From Thioalkalivibrio sp. ALJ21 (lineage in GTDB: Bacteria > Pseudomonadota > Gammaproteobacteria > Ectothiorhodospirales > Ectothiorhodospiraceae), in contig NZ_KB905155.1 in NCBI RefSeq assembly GCF_000378605.1, positions 62,001-126,000 on the forward strand: a stretch of 64,000 nt of DNA, in the 5' to 3' direction. Below the pieces are notes generated by a model. That model was not told the DNA's origin and did not search any database. It worked only from the letters and a program-made list of their open reading frames with translations. Every line of letters starts with the position of its first letter. Position 1 is the stretch's first letter. This document shows, piece after piece, positions 45,482 to 56,024 of the stretch. The translations under genes and the position numbers were made by a program.

Positions 45482-47878
45482 ATGAGTCAGGATCAGAAGC
45501 AGGATCTGGTCAGCATCGAGATTGACGGCCGCACGATCGAGGCGCCCAAGGGCGCGATGTTGATCGACGTGGCGGACGATGCCGATATCCGCATTCCGCG
45601 GTTTTGCTACCACAAGAAGCTGTCGGTGGCGGCGAACTGCCGTATGTGCCTGGTCGAGGTCGAGAAGGCGCCCAAGCCGCTGCCCGCCTGCGCGACCCCG
45701 GTCATGGACGGGATGAAGGTCTACACCCAGTCTCCGCTGGCGCTGCGCGCGCAGAAGGGGACCATGGAGTTCCTGCTGATCAACCACCCGCTGGACTGCC
45801 CGATCTGTGACCAGGGTGGCGAGTGCGAGCTGCAGGACGTGGCCATGGGCTACGGCGACAGTGTCTCCAAGTACACCGAAGCCAAGCGCGTGGTGAAGGA
45901 CAAGGATATCGGTCCGCTGATCGAGACCGAGATGACCCGCTGTATCCACTGCACCCGCTGCGTGCGCTTCGGCGAGGAGATTGCCGGCGTGCGCGAACTG
46001 GGCGCGACCGGGCGCGGCGAGCATATGCGCATCGGCACCTATGTCGAGAAGACTGTGGCCCACGAGCTGTCGGGCAACGTGATCGACCTGTGCCCGGTGG
46101 GCGCACTGACCGCCAAGCCGTCGCGCTACACCGCGCGCGCCTGGGAGCTGTCGCAGGCCGCGACCATCGCCCCGCACGACGCGGTCGGTTCCAACCTCCA
46201 CCTGCATACCCACGATGGGCGCGCGATGCGCGTGGTGCCGCGTGACAACGAGGCAGTCAACGAGACCTGGATCTCCGACCGCGACCGCTTCAGCTACACC
46301 GGCCTGTACGCCGAGGACCGCCTGACCCGCCCGCGCATGAAGGTGGATGGTCGGTGGCAGGATGTCTCCTGGGAGACGGCGCTGAGCTATGCGGTCGAGG
46401 GGCTGAAGGAGACCGCCCCCGAGCGGATCGGCGCGCTGCTGTCGCCGTCGCTGTCGGTGGAAGAGCACTACCTGGCGCAGAAGGTCTTGCGCGGCATGGG
46501 CGTCACCGACATCGATCACCGGCTCGATCAGGTGGACTTCTCCGACGAGGCGGCCGCGCCGCTGTTCCCGTACCTGGGCGCGGCCATCGGCGACCTGGAT
46601 ACGGCCGATGCCGTGCTGCTCGTGGGCTGCAATCCGCGCCGCGAACAGCCGCTGCTCGCCCACCGTCTGCGCAAGGCGGCCTCGCGCGGCGCGCGGGTCA
46701 GCCTGATCAACGACATGCTGCTGGACCTGACTTATCCCGTGCAGGCCCAGCTGGTCGGCCACGAGCGCGATCAGGTGATGGCCCTGGCGGGCGTGGCCGG
46801 GCAACTGGCTGCTGCCGGCAAGTCGCTGCCCAAGAAGCTGGAAAAGATCGTCAAGGCCGCCGAGGCCGATGACGCCGATACGCGGGCCGCGTTCGAACAC
46901 ATTGCGAAGTCGCTGCTGGATGCCGAGCAGGGCCACGTGCTGCTGGGCCAGGTCGCGATCCATGGGCCGGCCTTTGCGACCCTGCGGGCCCTGGCCGGCT
47001 GGATCGCCAAGCACACCGGTGCCCGTCTCGGGTACCTGCCGGCCGGTGCCAGTGCCGCGGGCGCCTGGCTCGCCGGTGTGCTGCCGCACCGCGGCCCGGC
47101 CGGGGCCGAACTGGAGGCTGCTGGCCGGAACGCCGCCGAGATGCTGGCCGAGGGCCGGGACGCCTTCGTGGTCGCCGGCATCGAGCCCGGGCGTGACGGG
47201 GCCGATCCGGTTGCCTTGCGCGCCGCGCTGGAGAAGGCTGGCTTCGTAGTGGCGCTGAGCGCCTATGCCAATGCCGATCTGGAAGCCGTGGCCGATGTAC
47301 TGCTACCGGTCGCCACCAGCTTCGAGAATTCCGGGACCTTCGTGAACGCCGAGGGTCGCTGGCAGAGTTACCGTGCCGCTGCCCGCGCGCCGGAAGACGT
47401 GCGTCCCGGCTGGAAGGTCTGGCGCGTGCTGGGCAACCTGCTGGAACAGCGCGGCATGGACTACCTCGATTCGCGCGCGGTGCGCGACGAACTGAAGGGG
47501 CTGCTGGCGGATGCCAATTTCGATACCGCGGTCAACATGAACAAGGTGCAGATTTCCATTCCGGAGCCGGCGCAGGGCGACCTGTATCGCGTGCAGGCGG
47601 CCGGGCTCTATAGCACGGATGCCATCGTGCGCCGCGCCGAGCCGCTCCAGAGCAGCCCCGAGGGCCAGCTGGCCGAGTGCGTCATCGTGCATCCCGAGTC
47701 CGCGGGCGGGCTTGACACCGGGTCGCGCGTGAAGCTGCGCCAGGCCGGCGCCGAGACCGAGCTGACCCTGATCCTGGACGACGCCGTGCCGGTGGGCCTG
47801 GCGGTGACCTTTGCGGGCTCGACGGCCATGGGCCGGTTGGGCGCCCCGAACGCCACGGTCACGCTCGCGCGTGCCTGA
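45482..47878 (+). CDS. nuoG: NADH-quinone oxidoreductase subunit G
   Basis: A 798-residue 75-kDa iron-sulfur subunit. The N-terminal [2Fe-2S] ferredoxin domain (cysteines in FCYHK, NCRMCL and PACATPV) is followed by the His-ligated cluster region HPLDCPICDQGGECELQD and the CIHCTRC...CPVGAL [4Fe-4S] sites. The large C-terminal part is the molybdopterin-oxidoreductase-like domain without cofactor. ATG 45482 gives the normal N-terminus; a longer frame overlapping nuoF is a shadow. Confidence 0.97.
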   Translation: MSQDQKQDLVSIEIDGRTIEAPKGAMLIDVADDADIRIPRFCYHKKLSVAANCRMCLVEVEKAPKPLPACATPVMDGMKVYTQSPLALRAQKGTMEFLLINHPLDCPICDQGGECELQDVAMGYGDSVSKYTEAKRVVKDKDIGPLIETEMTRCIHCTRCVRFGEEIAGVRELGATGRGEHMRIGTYVEKTVAHELSGNVIDLCPVGALTAKPSRYTARAWELSQAATIAPHDAVGSNLHLHTHDGRAMRVVPRDNEAVNETWISDRDRFSYTGLYAEDRLTRPRMKVDGRWQDVSWETALSYAVEGLKETAPERIGALLSPSLSVEEHYLAQKVLRGMGVTDIDHRLDQVDFSDEAAAPLFPYLGAAIGDLDTADAVLLVGCNPRREQPLLAHRLRKAASRGARVSLINDMLLDLTYPVQAQLVGHERDQVMALAGVAGQLAAAGKSLPKKLEKIVKAAEADDADTRAAFEHIAKSLLDAEQGHVLLGQVAIHGPAFATLRALAGWIAKHTGARLGYLPAGASAAGAWLAGVLPHRGPAGAELEAAGRNAAEMLAEGRDAFVVAGIEPGRDGADPVALRAALEKAGFVVALSAYANADLEAVADVLLPVATSFENSGTFVNAEGRWQSYRAAARAPEDVRPGWKVWRVLGNLLEQRGMDYLDSRAVRDELKGLLADANFDTAVNMNKVQISIPEPAQGDLYRVQAAGLYSTDAIVRRAEPLQSSPEGQLAECVIVHPESAGGLDTGSRVKLRQAGAETELTLILDDAVPVGLAVTFAGSTAMGRLGAPNATVTLARA

Positions 47879-47891
47879 GGGAACGTAAGAC

Positions 47892-48956
47892 ATGTTCGAC
47901 TGGATGATGAACTTCTACAGCAGCCTGCCGACGGTGATGCAGATCCTGATCGGCATTCAGCTGATCGTGATCCCGCTGATGCTGGCCGTGGCCTACACGA
48001 CCTTCGCCGAGCGCAAGGTGATCGGCTATGCGCATGTGCGCGTCGGGCCGAACCGGGTCGGGCCGCGCGGATGGCTGCAGCCGATCGCGGATGCGCTGAA
48101 GCTGCTGACCAAAGAGGTCATCCTCCCGACCAATGCCAACCGCTTCCTGTTCCTCAGTGCCCCGGTGCTGACCATCGCCCCGGCGCTGGCCGCCTGGGCG
48201 GTAATCCCGTTCTTCGAGGGCGGGGCGCTGGCCGATGTGAACGCCGGTCTGCTGTACCTGCTGGCACTCACCTCGCTGGGTGTGTACGGGATCATCATCG
48301 CCGGCTGGGCATCGAACTCGAAGTACGCGCTGCTGGGCTCGTTGCGTTCGGCCGCGCAGCTGGTCTCCTACGAAATCGCGATGGGCTTTGCCCTGGTCGG
48401 CGTGCTGATGGCTGCCGGCACGCTGAACGTGGGCGGCATCATCGAGGCGCAGTCGGGCAGCATGTACCACTGGTTCCTGCTGCCGCTGTTGCCGCTGTTC
48501 TTTGTGTATTTCATCTCCGGGATTGCCGAAACCAACCGCGCGCCGTTCGACGTGGCCGAGGGCGAGTCCGAGATCGTCGCTGGTTTCCACGTCGAGTACT
48601 CGGGCATGGCGTTCGCCGTGTTCTTCCTGGCCGAGTACGCGAACATGATCCTGATCTCGGCCCTGACCGCGATCCTGTTCCTCGGCGGTTGGTTGTCGCC
48701 GTTCCAGGGCATCCTGCCGCAGGCGGCCTTTGACCTGCCGGTCATCGGTGCGTTGCTGGACCACGGCATCCACTGGTTCCTGTTCAAGACGGCGGTGTTC
48801 TTGTTCGCCTTCTTGTGGTTCCGCGCCACCTTCCCGCGCTATCGCTATGACCAGATCATGCGTCTGGGCTGGAAGGTGCTGATCCCGGTGACCATCCTCT
48901 GGCTGTTTGTCGAGGGCGTGCTGGTCGCGTTCAACGTCGGCCCGTGGTTCGCCTGA
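47892..48956 (+). CDS. nuoH: NADH-quinone oxidoreductase subunit H
   Basis: A 354-residue membrane subunit with about eight or nine helices linking the quinone site to the proton pumps. Conserved loops are [41 protein letters not shown] and the acidic patch around it. Length and order (between nuoG and nuoI) are standard. Confidence 0.98.
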   Translation: MFDWMMNFYSSLPTVMQILIGIQLIVIPLMLAVAYTTFAERKVIGYAHVRVGPNRVGPRGWLQPIADALKLLTKEVILPTNANRFLFLSAPVLTIAPALAAWAVIPFFEGGALADVNAGLLYLLALTSLGVYGIIIAGWASNSKYALLGSLRSAAQLVSYEIAMGFALVGVLMAAGTLNVGGIIEAQSGSMYHWFLLPLLPLFFVYFISGIAETNRAPFDVAEGESEIVAGFHVEYSGMAFAVFFLAEYANMILISALTAILFLGGWLSPFQGILPQAAFDLPVIGALLDHGIHWFLFKTAVFLFAFLWFRATFPRYRYDQIMRLGWKVLIPVTILWLFVEGVLVAFNVGPWFA

Positions 48957-48966
48957 GGAGTTCGTG

Positions 48967-49455
48967 ATGAAAGCGTTGCGCCGTTATCTGAAGAGTTTTC
49001 TGTTCTTTGAGCTGCTGCTGGGGCTGCGTCTGACGGGGCGCTACCTGCTAAGCCGAAAGTTCACCGTGCAGTATCCGGACGAGAAGACCCCGATGTCGCC
49101 GCGCTTCCGTGGCCTGCATGCGCTGCGTCGCTACCCGAACGGCGAGGAGCGCTGCATCGCCTGCAAGCTGTGTGAGGCGGTCTGCCCGGCGCTGGCGATT
49201 ACGATCGATTCCGAGGAGCGCGCGGACGGTACGCGCCGCACCACGCGCTACGACATCGACCTGTTCAAGTGCATCTTCTGCGGCTTCTGCGAAGAGGCCT
49301 GCCCGGTCGATTCCATCGTCGAGACGCACATCTTCGAGTACCACTTCGAAAACCGGGGCGAGCAGATCATGACCAAGGACAAGCTCCTGGCCATTGGTGA
49401 CCGCTTCGAGAAAGAGATCGCCGAAGCCCGCGCGATCGACGCCCCGTACCGGTAA
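48967..49455 (+). CDS. nuoI: NADH-quinone oxidoreductase subunit I
   Basis: A 162-residue 8Fe ferredoxin-type subunit holding clusters N6a and N6b. The two motifs are [12 protein letters not shown] and [12 protein letters not shown]. An amphipathic N-terminal helix probably lies on the membrane. ATG 48967 follows GAGGAG; the longer frame starting at 48907 lies within nuoH. Confidence 0.98.
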   Translation: MKALRRYLKSFLFFELLLGLRLTGRYLLSRKFTVQYPDEKTPMSPRFRGLHALRRYPNGEERCIACKLCEAVCPALAITIDSEERADGTRRTTRYDIDLFKCIFCGFCEEACPVDSIVETHIFEYHFENRGEQIMTKDKLLAIGDRFEKEIAEARAIDAPYR

Positions 49456-49470
49456 CGCAGGGAACGCCCC

Positions 49471-50124
49471 ATGACCTTCGAGTTGATCCTTTTCTATCTC
49501 TTCGGCGCGATCCTGCTGGGCGGCGCCCTGGCGATGATCAGTGTGCGCAACCCGGTGCACGCGGCCCTGTTTCTGGTGCTGTGCTTTGTCGCGGCGGCCG
49601 CGGTCTGGCTGCTGGCGGAGGCCGAGTTCCTCGGCATCGTGCTGGTGCTCGTCTACGTGGGGGCGGTGATGGTGCTGTTCCTGTTCGTGGTGATGATGCT
49701 TGACATCAATCTGGCCAAGCTGCGCGAGGGGTTCACCGAATACCTGCCGGTGGGGATTGTGGTCGCGGTCGCGATGGCCACCGTGCTGGTGGCCGTGATC
49801 ACCCGCTACATCACGATGGATGTGCCGGAGCGTGCGGGGCCGGAATATGCCAACACCGAGGCCCTGGGCGCGATCCTCTACACCGAATATGTCTATCCGT
49901 TCGAGATCGCGGCGGTGATCCTGCTGGTGGCGATCATCGCGGCGATCTCGCTGACCATGCGCAAGCGTCCGGACAACAAGTCGATTGACCCGGGCCAGCA
50001 GATGGCGGTGTCGCGCGAAGGCCGGGTGCGTATGGTCTCCATGGCCTCCGAGAAGAAGAAGTCACCGCGTCGTGGTGCCCAGGGCGGCGATGCGGATGGG
50101 CAGCAGGACGACCCGTCGAAATAG
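49471..50124 (+). CDS. nuoJ: NADH-quinone oxidoreductase subunit J
   Basis: A 217-residue membrane subunit with five helices; EAEFLGIVLVLVYVGAVMVLFLFVVMML-type helix 3 lies at about residues 50-78. The last 45 residues form a charged, Lys/Gly/Asp-rich cytoplasmic tail. A 102-bp gap with a hairpin separates it from nuoK, the largest gap within the operon. Confidence 0.96.
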   Translation: MTFELILFYLFGAILLGGALAMISVRNPVHAALFLVLCFVAAAAVWLLAEAEFLGIVLVLVYVGAVMVLFLFVVMMLDINLAKLREGFTEYLPVGIVVAVAMATVLVAVITRYITMDVPERAGPEYANTEALGAILYTEYVYPFEIAAVILLVAIIAAISLTMRKRPDNKSIDPGQQMAVSREGRVRMVSMASEKKKSPRRGAQGGDADGQQDDPSK

Positions 50125-50186
50125 CAATCCGGAAATAGGCAAACCGAGTAACTAGGCATTCCGGCCAGAGGTCGGGACCCGGACAC

Positions 50187-50206
50187 CGGGGGCGGGTGCG
50201 CCCCCG
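50187..50206 (+). promoter_or_regulatory. intra-operon hairpin between nuoJ and nuoK
   Basis: CGGGGGCG (50187-50194), loop GGTG and CGCCCCCG (50199-50206) form a perfect 8-bp stem. The following GAAAGAAC is not a terminator T-run, so it may be a processing or stabilising element upstream of nuoK. A CCGGAA/TTCCGG pair lies just before it. Confidence 0.5.
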
Positions 50207-50226
50207 AAAGAACTCAGGGCTAGAAC

Positions 50227-50532
50227 ATGATTACGCTAGAGCACTACCTGGTGCTGGCCGCGCTGTTGTTTTCGATCAGTGTGGCCGGGATCTTCCTGAA
50301 CCGGAAAAACGTGATCGTGCTGTTGATGTGCATCGAGCTGATGCTGCTCGCGGTGAACATCAATTTCATTGCCTTTTCGTTCTTCCTTCAGGACCTCGCG
50401 GGCCAGGTGTTCGTGTTCTTCATCCTGACCGTCGCCGCGGCCGAGGCGGCCATCGGCCTCGCCATCCTGGTGTTGCTGTTCCGTAATCGCGGAACCATCA
50501 ACGTCCAGGATCTGGACGCAATGAAGGGATAA
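50227..50532 (+). CDS. nuoK: NADH-quinone oxidoreductase subunit K
   Basis: A 101-residue subunit with three transmembrane helices, homologous to MrpC. The intramembrane glutamates needed for proton translocation sit in [13 protein letters not shown] and [13 protein letters not shown]. It starts after the hairpin-containing gap and is followed 6 nt later by nuoL. Confidence 0.97.
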   Translation: MITLEHYLVLAALLFSISVAGIFLNRKNVIVLLMCIELMLLAVNINFIAFSFFLQDLAGQVFVFFILTVAAAEAAIGLAILVLLFRNRGTINVQDLDAMKG

Positions 50533-50538
50533 CGGGCC

Positions 50539-52548
50539 ATGGATACGATCTATCTACTTATCGTCCTGGCGCCGCTGTTCGGCGCGATCATCGCCGGCCT
50601 GTTCGGGCGTCAGATCGGCCGTACCGGGGCGCACAGCGTCACCATCCTCGGGGTGGCGGTCTCGTTCATCCTGTCGGTGGTGGTCTTCTGGGCCCACGTC
50701 TTCGGTGATGCCGGGGTCTACAACGAGACCGTCTATACCTGGATGGTCTCCGACGGCATCCAGTTCGAGGTCGGGTTCCTGGTCGACAACCTGACCGCGA
50801 TGATGATGCTGGTCGTCACCTTCGTCTCGCTGATGGTGCACATCTACACCATTGGCTACATGCAGGACGACCCCGGCTACCAGCGTTTCTTCGCCTACAT
50901 CTCGCTGTTCACCTTCTCGATGCTGATGCTGGTGATGGCGAACAACTTCATGCAGTTGTTCTTTGGCTGGGAGGCCGTCGGCCTGGTCTCCTACCTGCTG
51001 ATCGGCTTCTGGTACAAGCGCCCGACCGCGATCTACGCGAACATGAAGGCGTTCATCGTCAACCGGGTGGGAGACTTCGGGTTCCTGATCGGGATCGCCG
51101 CGCTGGTGTTCTACACCGGCAGCCTGAACTACGCCGATGTGTTCGCCGAAGGTCAGTCGATGAGCGAGGCGACCATAACCATCTGGCCGGGCTGGACCTT
51201 CGGCCTGCTGGATCTGGCGCTGATCTTCCTGTTCATCGGCGCCATGGGCAAATCCGCCCAGGTGCCGCTGCACGTTTGGCTCCCGGACTCCATGGAAGGT
51301 CCGACCCCGATCTCCGCGCTGATCCACGCGGCGACCATGGTGACCGCGGGTATTTTCATGGTGGCGCGCATGTCGCCGCTGTACGAGTTCTCCGTCCCGG
51401 CGCTGTCGTTCATCCTGATCATCGGGGCGATCACCGCGTTCTTCATGGGCCTGATCGGGCTCGTCCAGAACGACATCAAGCGGGTGGTGGCGTATTCGAC
51501 GCTGTCGCAGCTGGGCTACATGACCGTGGCGCTGGGCGCCTCCGCCTATGCCGCCGGCCTGTTCCACCTGATGACGCATGCCTTCTTCAAGGCGCTGCTT
51601 TTCCTGGCCGCGGGCTCGGTGATCATCGCGATGCACCACCTGCAGGACATGCGCGCGATGGGCGGGCTGCGCCGGCACATGCCGATCACCTATGCGACCG
51701 CGCTGATCGGCTCGCTGGCGCTGATCGGCTTCCCGTTCTTCTCCGGGTTTTTCTCCAAGGACGCGATCATCGAGGCGGTCGGCTACTCGCAGATCCCGGG
51801 GGCGACATTCGCCTACTGGCTGGTGCTGGCCGGCGTGTTCGTGACCGCGCTGTACACGTTCCGCATGTTCTTCATGGTGTTCCATGGCGAAGAGCGCTAT
51901 GACCAGGCGCACAAGTACATGCCCGACCATGGCGATGAACACGACGACGAGCATGGCGACGACCATCACCACGGACCGCTGCAACCAAAGGAATCGCCGT
52001 GGGTGGTGACCGTGCCACTCATTCTGCTGGCGATCCCGTCGGTCGTGGCCGGCTACTTCATCGGCCCGATGCTGTTCGGCGACTTCTTTGCCGACAGCCT
52101 GTTCGTGCTGCCGGAGCAGGATGTGCTGGCGACCAAGGGCGAGACCTACACCGGCGTGATCGGCTTCGTGCTGCATGGCCTGATGCTGCCCGCGTTCTGG
52201 CTCGCCATGGCCGGTCTGGGCACGGCCTGGTACCTGTACATGAAGCGGCCCGAGCTGCCGGGCGTGATCGCCGAACGCCTGAAGCTGGGTGTGCGCGTCC
52301 TCGAGGACAAGTACGGCTTCGACCGCTTCAACGACTGGTTCTTCGCAGGCGGGACCGTCCGTCTGGGCCGTGCGCTGTGGCGCTATGGTGATGCGCTGAT
52401 CATCGACGGGCTGCTGGTCAATGGCACCGCGCGCTCGGTGGGCTGGATCTCGGCGCGCATCCGCCACATGCAGTCCGGCTTCCTCTACCACTACGCGTTC
52501 GTGATGATCATCGGCCTGCTGGTCCTGATGTTCGCCTTCGTGATCTGA
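50539..52548 (+). CDS. nuoL: NADH-quinone oxidoreductase subunit L
   Basis: A 669-residue antiporter-like proton pump with about 16 helices and the long lateral helix near the C-terminus. GWEAVGLVSYLLIGFW contains the conserved membrane glutamate, HVWLPDSMEGPTPISALIHAATM the key His/Lys region. A His/Asp/Glu-rich loop (about 461-480, HGDEHDDEHGDDHHHG) is a local insertion. It belongs to the distal membrane arm. Confidence 0.97.
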   Translation: MDTIYLLIVLAPLFGAIIAGLFGRQIGRTGAHSVTILGVAVSFILSVVVFWAHVFGDAGVYNETVYTWMVSDGIQFEVGFLVDNLTAMMMLVVTFVSLMVHIYTIGYMQDDPGYQRFFAYISLFTFSMLMLVMANNFMQLFFGWEAVGLVSYLLIGFWYKRPTAIYANMKAFIVNRVGDFGFLIGIAALVFYTGSLNYADVFAEGQSMSEATITIWPGWTFGLLDLALIFLFIGAMGKSAQVPLHVWLPDSMEGPTPISALIHAATMVTAGIFMVARMSPLYEFSVPALSFILIIGAITAFFMGLIGLVQNDIKRVVAYSTLSQLGYMTVALGASAYAAGLFHLMTHAFFKALLFLAAGSVIIAMHHLQDMRAMGGLRRHMPITYATALIGSLALIGFPFFSGFFSKDAIIEAVGYSQIPGATFAYWLVLAGVFVTALYTFRMFFMVFHGEERYDQAHKYMPDHGDEHDDEHGDDHHHGPLQPKESPWVVTVPLILLAIPSVVAGYFIGPMLFGDFFADSLFVLPEQDVLATKGETYTGVIGFVLHGLMLPAFWLAMAGLGTAWYLYMKRPELPGVIAERLKLGVRVLEDKYGFDRFNDWFFAGGTVRLGRALWRYGDALIIDGLLVNGTARSVGWISARIRHMQSGFLYHYAFVMIIGLLVLMFAFVI

Positions 52549-52600
52549 GCGGCTTCGACACCCATGCGCTCGAAGCCCATCGCTGTTTCAAGGAACGACC

Positions 52601-54115
52601 ATGTTTGCTGACTGGCCTATCTTGAGTCTGTTGATTTGGCTGCCGATTCTCGGCGGCTTCCTGGTGCTTGCCGCCGGGCGCGATGCGCCCCATGTGGCGC
52701 GGCGGCTCGGGCTCGCGGTGGCCGTCGCGACCTTTGTGGCCAGTCTGCCGCTGTGGTTCGCGTTCGAACGTGGCACCGCGGAGATGCAGTTCCAGGAACT
52801 GGCCTCGTGGATCCCCGCGTTCAACGTGAACTACCACCTGGGCGTGGACGGCATCTCCATGCCGCTGATCCTGCTGACCACGCTGATCACCGTAATCGTG
52901 ATCATTGCCGCCTGGGAGTCGGTGAAGGATCGGATCGCCTACTACATGTCGGCGATGCTGGTGATGGAAGGCCTGATGATCGGCATGTTTGCGGCGATGG
53001 ACGCGGTGCTGTTCTACGTGTTCTTCGAGGCGATGCTGATTCCGATGTTCCTGGTGATCGGGATCTGGGGCGGGCCGCGGCGCGTCTATGCGACCATCAA
53101 GTTCTTCCTCTATACCTTCCTGGGTTCGGTGTTCATGCTGGTCGCGCTGATCTGGATGTACATCCAGTCCGGCAGCTTCCTGATCCAGGACTTCCATGCC
53201 CTGCAGATCGGCATGACCGCGCAGATATTGATCTTCCTCGCCTTCTTCATGGCGTTCGCGGTGAAGATCCCGATGTTCCCGGTGCATACCTGGCTGCCGG
53301 ATGCGCACGTCGAGGCGCCTACCGGCGGCTCGGTGATCCTGGCCGCGATCATGCTGAAGATTGGCGGCTACGGCTTCCTGCGCTTTTCGCTGCCGATTAC
53401 CCCGGATGCCTCGGCGGTGCTGGATACGCTGATGATCGTGCTGTCGCTGATCGCGATCGTGTACATCGGCCTGGTGGCGCTGATCCAGAGCGACATGAAG
53501 AAGCTGATCGCCTATTCGTCGATCGCGCACATGGGTTTTGTGACCCTGGGCTTCTTCCTCGCGTTCTACATCTACCGCAATACCGGTGACTGGGAAGGCG
53601 CCTCGCTGGGTATCGCCGGCGGCATGGTGCAGATGATCTCGCACGGCTTTATCTCCGCGGCGATGTTCCTTGCGGTCGGTGTGTTGTACGACCGTCTGCA
53701 CAGCCGGCAGATCTCGGACTACGGCGGTGTGGTGAACACCATGCCCTGGTTTGCCGCATTCTTCGTGCTGTTCGCGATGGCGAACACCGGCCTGCCGGGC
53801 ACCTCCGGCTTCGTCGGCGAGTTCATGGTCATCCTCGCCGCGTTCAAGGCGGACTTCTGGATCGCCTTCCTGGCCGCGACCACGCTGATCCTGGCGGCGG
53901 GCTACACCCTGTGGCTGGTCAAGCGCGTGATCTTCGGCGCGGTGGCCAACGACAACGTGGCTGGTCTGTCCGACATGAACCGCCGCGAGTTCTTCCTGAT
54001 GGGCGTGCTGGCCTTCTTTACCCTGCTGCTGGGTGTGTGGCCGGCGCCGCTGCTGGATGTGATGAACGCGACCATCGACCACCTCGTGGCGCATATCGCG
54101 CACTCGAAGCTCTGA
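52601..54115 (+). CDS. nuoM: NADH-quinone oxidoreductase subunit M
   Basis: A 504-residue antiporter-like proton pump with 14 helices. Typical stretches are [33 protein letters not shown] (with the conserved glutamate), [20 protein letters not shown] and GFVGEFMVI. It follows nuoL after 52 nt with AGGAACG as the likely ribosome site. Confidence 0.98.
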   Translation: MFADWPILSLLIWLPILGGFLVLAAGRDAPHVARRLGLAVAVATFVASLPLWFAFERGTAEMQFQELASWIPAFNVNYHLGVDGISMPLILLTTLITVIVIIAAWESVKDRIAYYMSAMLVMEGLMIGMFAAMDAVLFYVFFEAMLIPMFLVIGIWGGPRRVYATIKFFLYTFLGSVFMLVALIWMYIQSGSFLIQDFHALQIGMTAQILIFLAFFMAFAVKIPMFPVHTWLPDAHVEAPTGGSVILAAIMLKIGGYGFLRFSLPITPDASAVLDTLMIVLSLIAIVYIGLVALIQSDMKKLIAYSSIAHMGFVTLGFFLAFYIYRNTGDWEGASLGIAGGMVQMISHGFISAAMFLAVGVLYDRLHSRQISDYGGVVNTMPWFAAFFVLFAMANTGLPGTSGFVGEFMVILAAFKADFWIAFLAATTLILAAGYTLWLVKRVIFGAVANDNVAGLSDMNRREFFLMGVLAFFTLLLGVWPAPLLDVMNATIDHLVAHIAHSKL

Positions 54116-54128
54116 ACGGACGCCTGAC

Positions 54129-55577
54129 ATGACTTTCGAGATCCCCAACTTCCTCCCCGCCGTGCCCGAGATGTTCGTGCTCGGGATGGCGTGCCTGATC
54201 CTGGTGATCGACGCGTTCCTGCCGGATTCGCGGCGCGACATCACCTACGGCCTGGTGCAGGCGACCCTGGTCGCGGCCGCCGGTCTGACCCTGTGGATGA
54301 TGGGTCCGGAGACGGTGCTGACCTTCTCGGACAGCTTCGTGAAGGATCCGATGGCGGACATCCTGAAGGTGGCGGTCTACGTAACCAGCTTCCTGGTGTT
54401 CCTGTATGCACGTCCGTACCTGATGGAACGCGGGATCCACAAGGGCGAGTTCTACATCCTGGGCCTGTTCGCCGTTCTCGGGATGATGATCATGATCTCC
54501 GGGCACAACCTGCTGACGCTGTACCTGGGGCTGGAGCTGCTGTCGCTGTCGTCCTATGCGCTGGTTGCGTTCTGGCGCGACAACACCCGCGCGACCGAGG
54601 CGGCGATGAAGTACTTCGTGCTGGGCGCGCTGGCCTCCGGTCTGCTGCTCTACGGCATGTCCATGATCTACGGCATGACCGGCTCGCTGGATATCGCGGT
54701 CATTGCCGCCGAGCTGACAGCCGCGGACGAGAGCCTCAACATCCCGCTGGTCTTTGGTCTGGTGTTCCTGGTGGTCGCGATCGCGTTCAAGCTGGGGGCG
54801 GTGCCGTTCCACATGTGGGTGCCGGACGTCTACGACGGCGCCCCGACGGCGGTCACGCTATTCATCGCGACTGCGCCGAAGATCGCCGCATTCGCCTTCC
54901 TGATGCGCCTGCTGGTGGAGGGCATGGGTCCGATGCATGCCGACTGGCAGGGCATGTTCGTGATCCTGGCCGTGCTGTCGCTGGCGGTGGGCAACGTGAT
55001 CGCGATCGCGCAGACCAGCATCAAGCGCATGTTGGCCTACTCGACCATCGCCCATGTTGGTTTCGTGTTCATGGGCATCCTGGCCGGGACCGACAGCGGC
55101 TACGCCTCGGCGATGTTCTACGTGATCGTCTATGCGATCACCGCGGCCGGTGGCTTCGGCATGATCGTGTTCCTGTCGCGCAAGGGCTATGAGGCGGACC
55201 AGATCGATGACTTCAAGGGCCTGGCCAAGCGCAACCCCTGGTTCGCGTTCATCATGCTGCTGCTGCTGTTTTCGATGGCCGGGGTGCCGCCGACGGTCGG
55301 CTTCTACGCGAAGCTCGCGGTGATCCAGGCCGCGGTGGGTGCGGATCTGGTCTGGCTGGCGATTGTTGCCGTGATCTTCTCGATCATTGGAGCCTTCTAC
55401 TACCTGCGCGTGGTCAAGATGATGTTCTTCGACGACCCGCAGGAAGACGCGAAGGAGCCGATTCAGCCTTCTGGCGCGCTTGCCGCCGCGCTCAGCATTA
55501 ACGGGCTGGCAGTGCTGCTTCTTGGAATTTTTCCGGGCCTGCTGTTGTCTGTCACCCACTACGCAATCATGGGCTAA
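54129..55577 (+). CDS. nuoN: NADH-quinone oxidoreductase subunit N
   Basis: A 482-residue antiporter-like proton pump nearest the quinone module. [20 protein letters not shown] carries the conserved glutamate, [18 protein letters not shown] the key loop and [15 protein letters not shown] the late helix. It is the last nuo gene, with DUF2818 following after 3 nt. Confidence 0.98.
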   Translation: MTFEIPNFLPAVPEMFVLGMACLILVIDAFLPDSRRDITYGLVQATLVAAAGLTLWMMGPETVLTFSDSFVKDPMADILKVAVYVTSFLVFLYARPYLMERGIHKGEFYILGLFAVLGMMIMISGHNLLTLYLGLELLSLSSYALVAFWRDNTRATEAAMKYFVLGALASGLLLYGMSMIYGMTGSLDIAVIAAELTAADESLNIPLVFGLVFLVVAIAFKLGAVPFHMWVPDVYDGAPTAVTLFIATAPKIAAFAFLMRLLVEGMGPMHADWQGMFVILAVLSLAVGNVIAIAQTSIKRMLAYSTIAHVGFVFMGILAGTDSGYASAMFYVIVYAITAAGGFGMIVFLSRKGYEADQIDDFKGLAKRNPWFAFIMLLLLFSMAGVPPTVGFYAKLAVIQAAVGADLVWLAIVAVIFSIIGAFYYLRVVKMMFFDDPQEDAKEPIQPSGALAAALSINGLAVLLLGIFPGLLLSVTHYAIMG

Positions 55578-55580
55578 GTC

Positions 55581-55925
55581 GTGACACAGTGGATTCCGTT
55601 TGAAGTTCTGGTCTGGGGTTTTGTCGTAGTCGCCTTTATCTCGGCGAACCTGCCCTGGCTCACCGAGCGCATCGGCCTGATGGTCCTGCCGGCCAGTGGC
55701 GTGAAGGGTCCCTGGACCCGTATCTTCGAATGGGCCGGGCTTTATCTGCTGGTGGGCCTGATTGGAAAGGGCCTGGAGTTTCAGGCCACCGGCGGCATCC
55801 ATGCGCAGGGATGGGAGTTCTATGTGATCACCCTGTCGCTGTTCGCGGTCTTCGCGCTGCCCGGGTACATCTGGCGCTATGATCTCCGGCAGCACCTTCG
55901 GACTCGTGCACACCGCTCGCGGTAA
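55581..55925 (+). CDS. DUF2818 family membrane protein
   Basis: A 114-residue protein with three or four hydrophobic segments (about 8-26, 50-66 and 82-100). The DUF2818 family is known from proteobacterial genomes, commonly right after nuoN as here; its function is unknown. An assembly or accessory role for complex I is inferred only from position. GTG start 3 nt after the nuoN stop indicates co-transcription. Confidence 0.85.
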   Translation: MTQWIPFEVLVWGFVVVAFISANLPWLTERIGLMVLPASGVKGPWTRIFEWAGLYLLVGLIGKGLEFQATGGIHAQGWEFYVITLSLFAVFALPGYIWRYDLRQHLRTRAHRSR

Positions 55926-55982
55926 GGGAATCGGCCGGCTGCGCGAGGGGCCTTCGGGTCGGGAAAAATCTCGCGCTTTTCC

Positions 55983-56011
55983 TTGCAGGGCCCAACCCTC
56001 TTTGCTATAGT
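55983..56011 (+). promoter_or_regulatory. promoter of the initiator tRNA / rimP-nusA-infB operon
   Basis: TTGCAG (55983-55988), a 17-bp spacer and TATAGT (56006-56011), 13 bp before the tRNA 5' end. GC-rich sequence follows the -10 (CGCG), as in growth-rate-regulated stable RNA promoters. Confidence 0.7.
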
Positions 56012-56024
56012 TTCGCGTCTCGGA

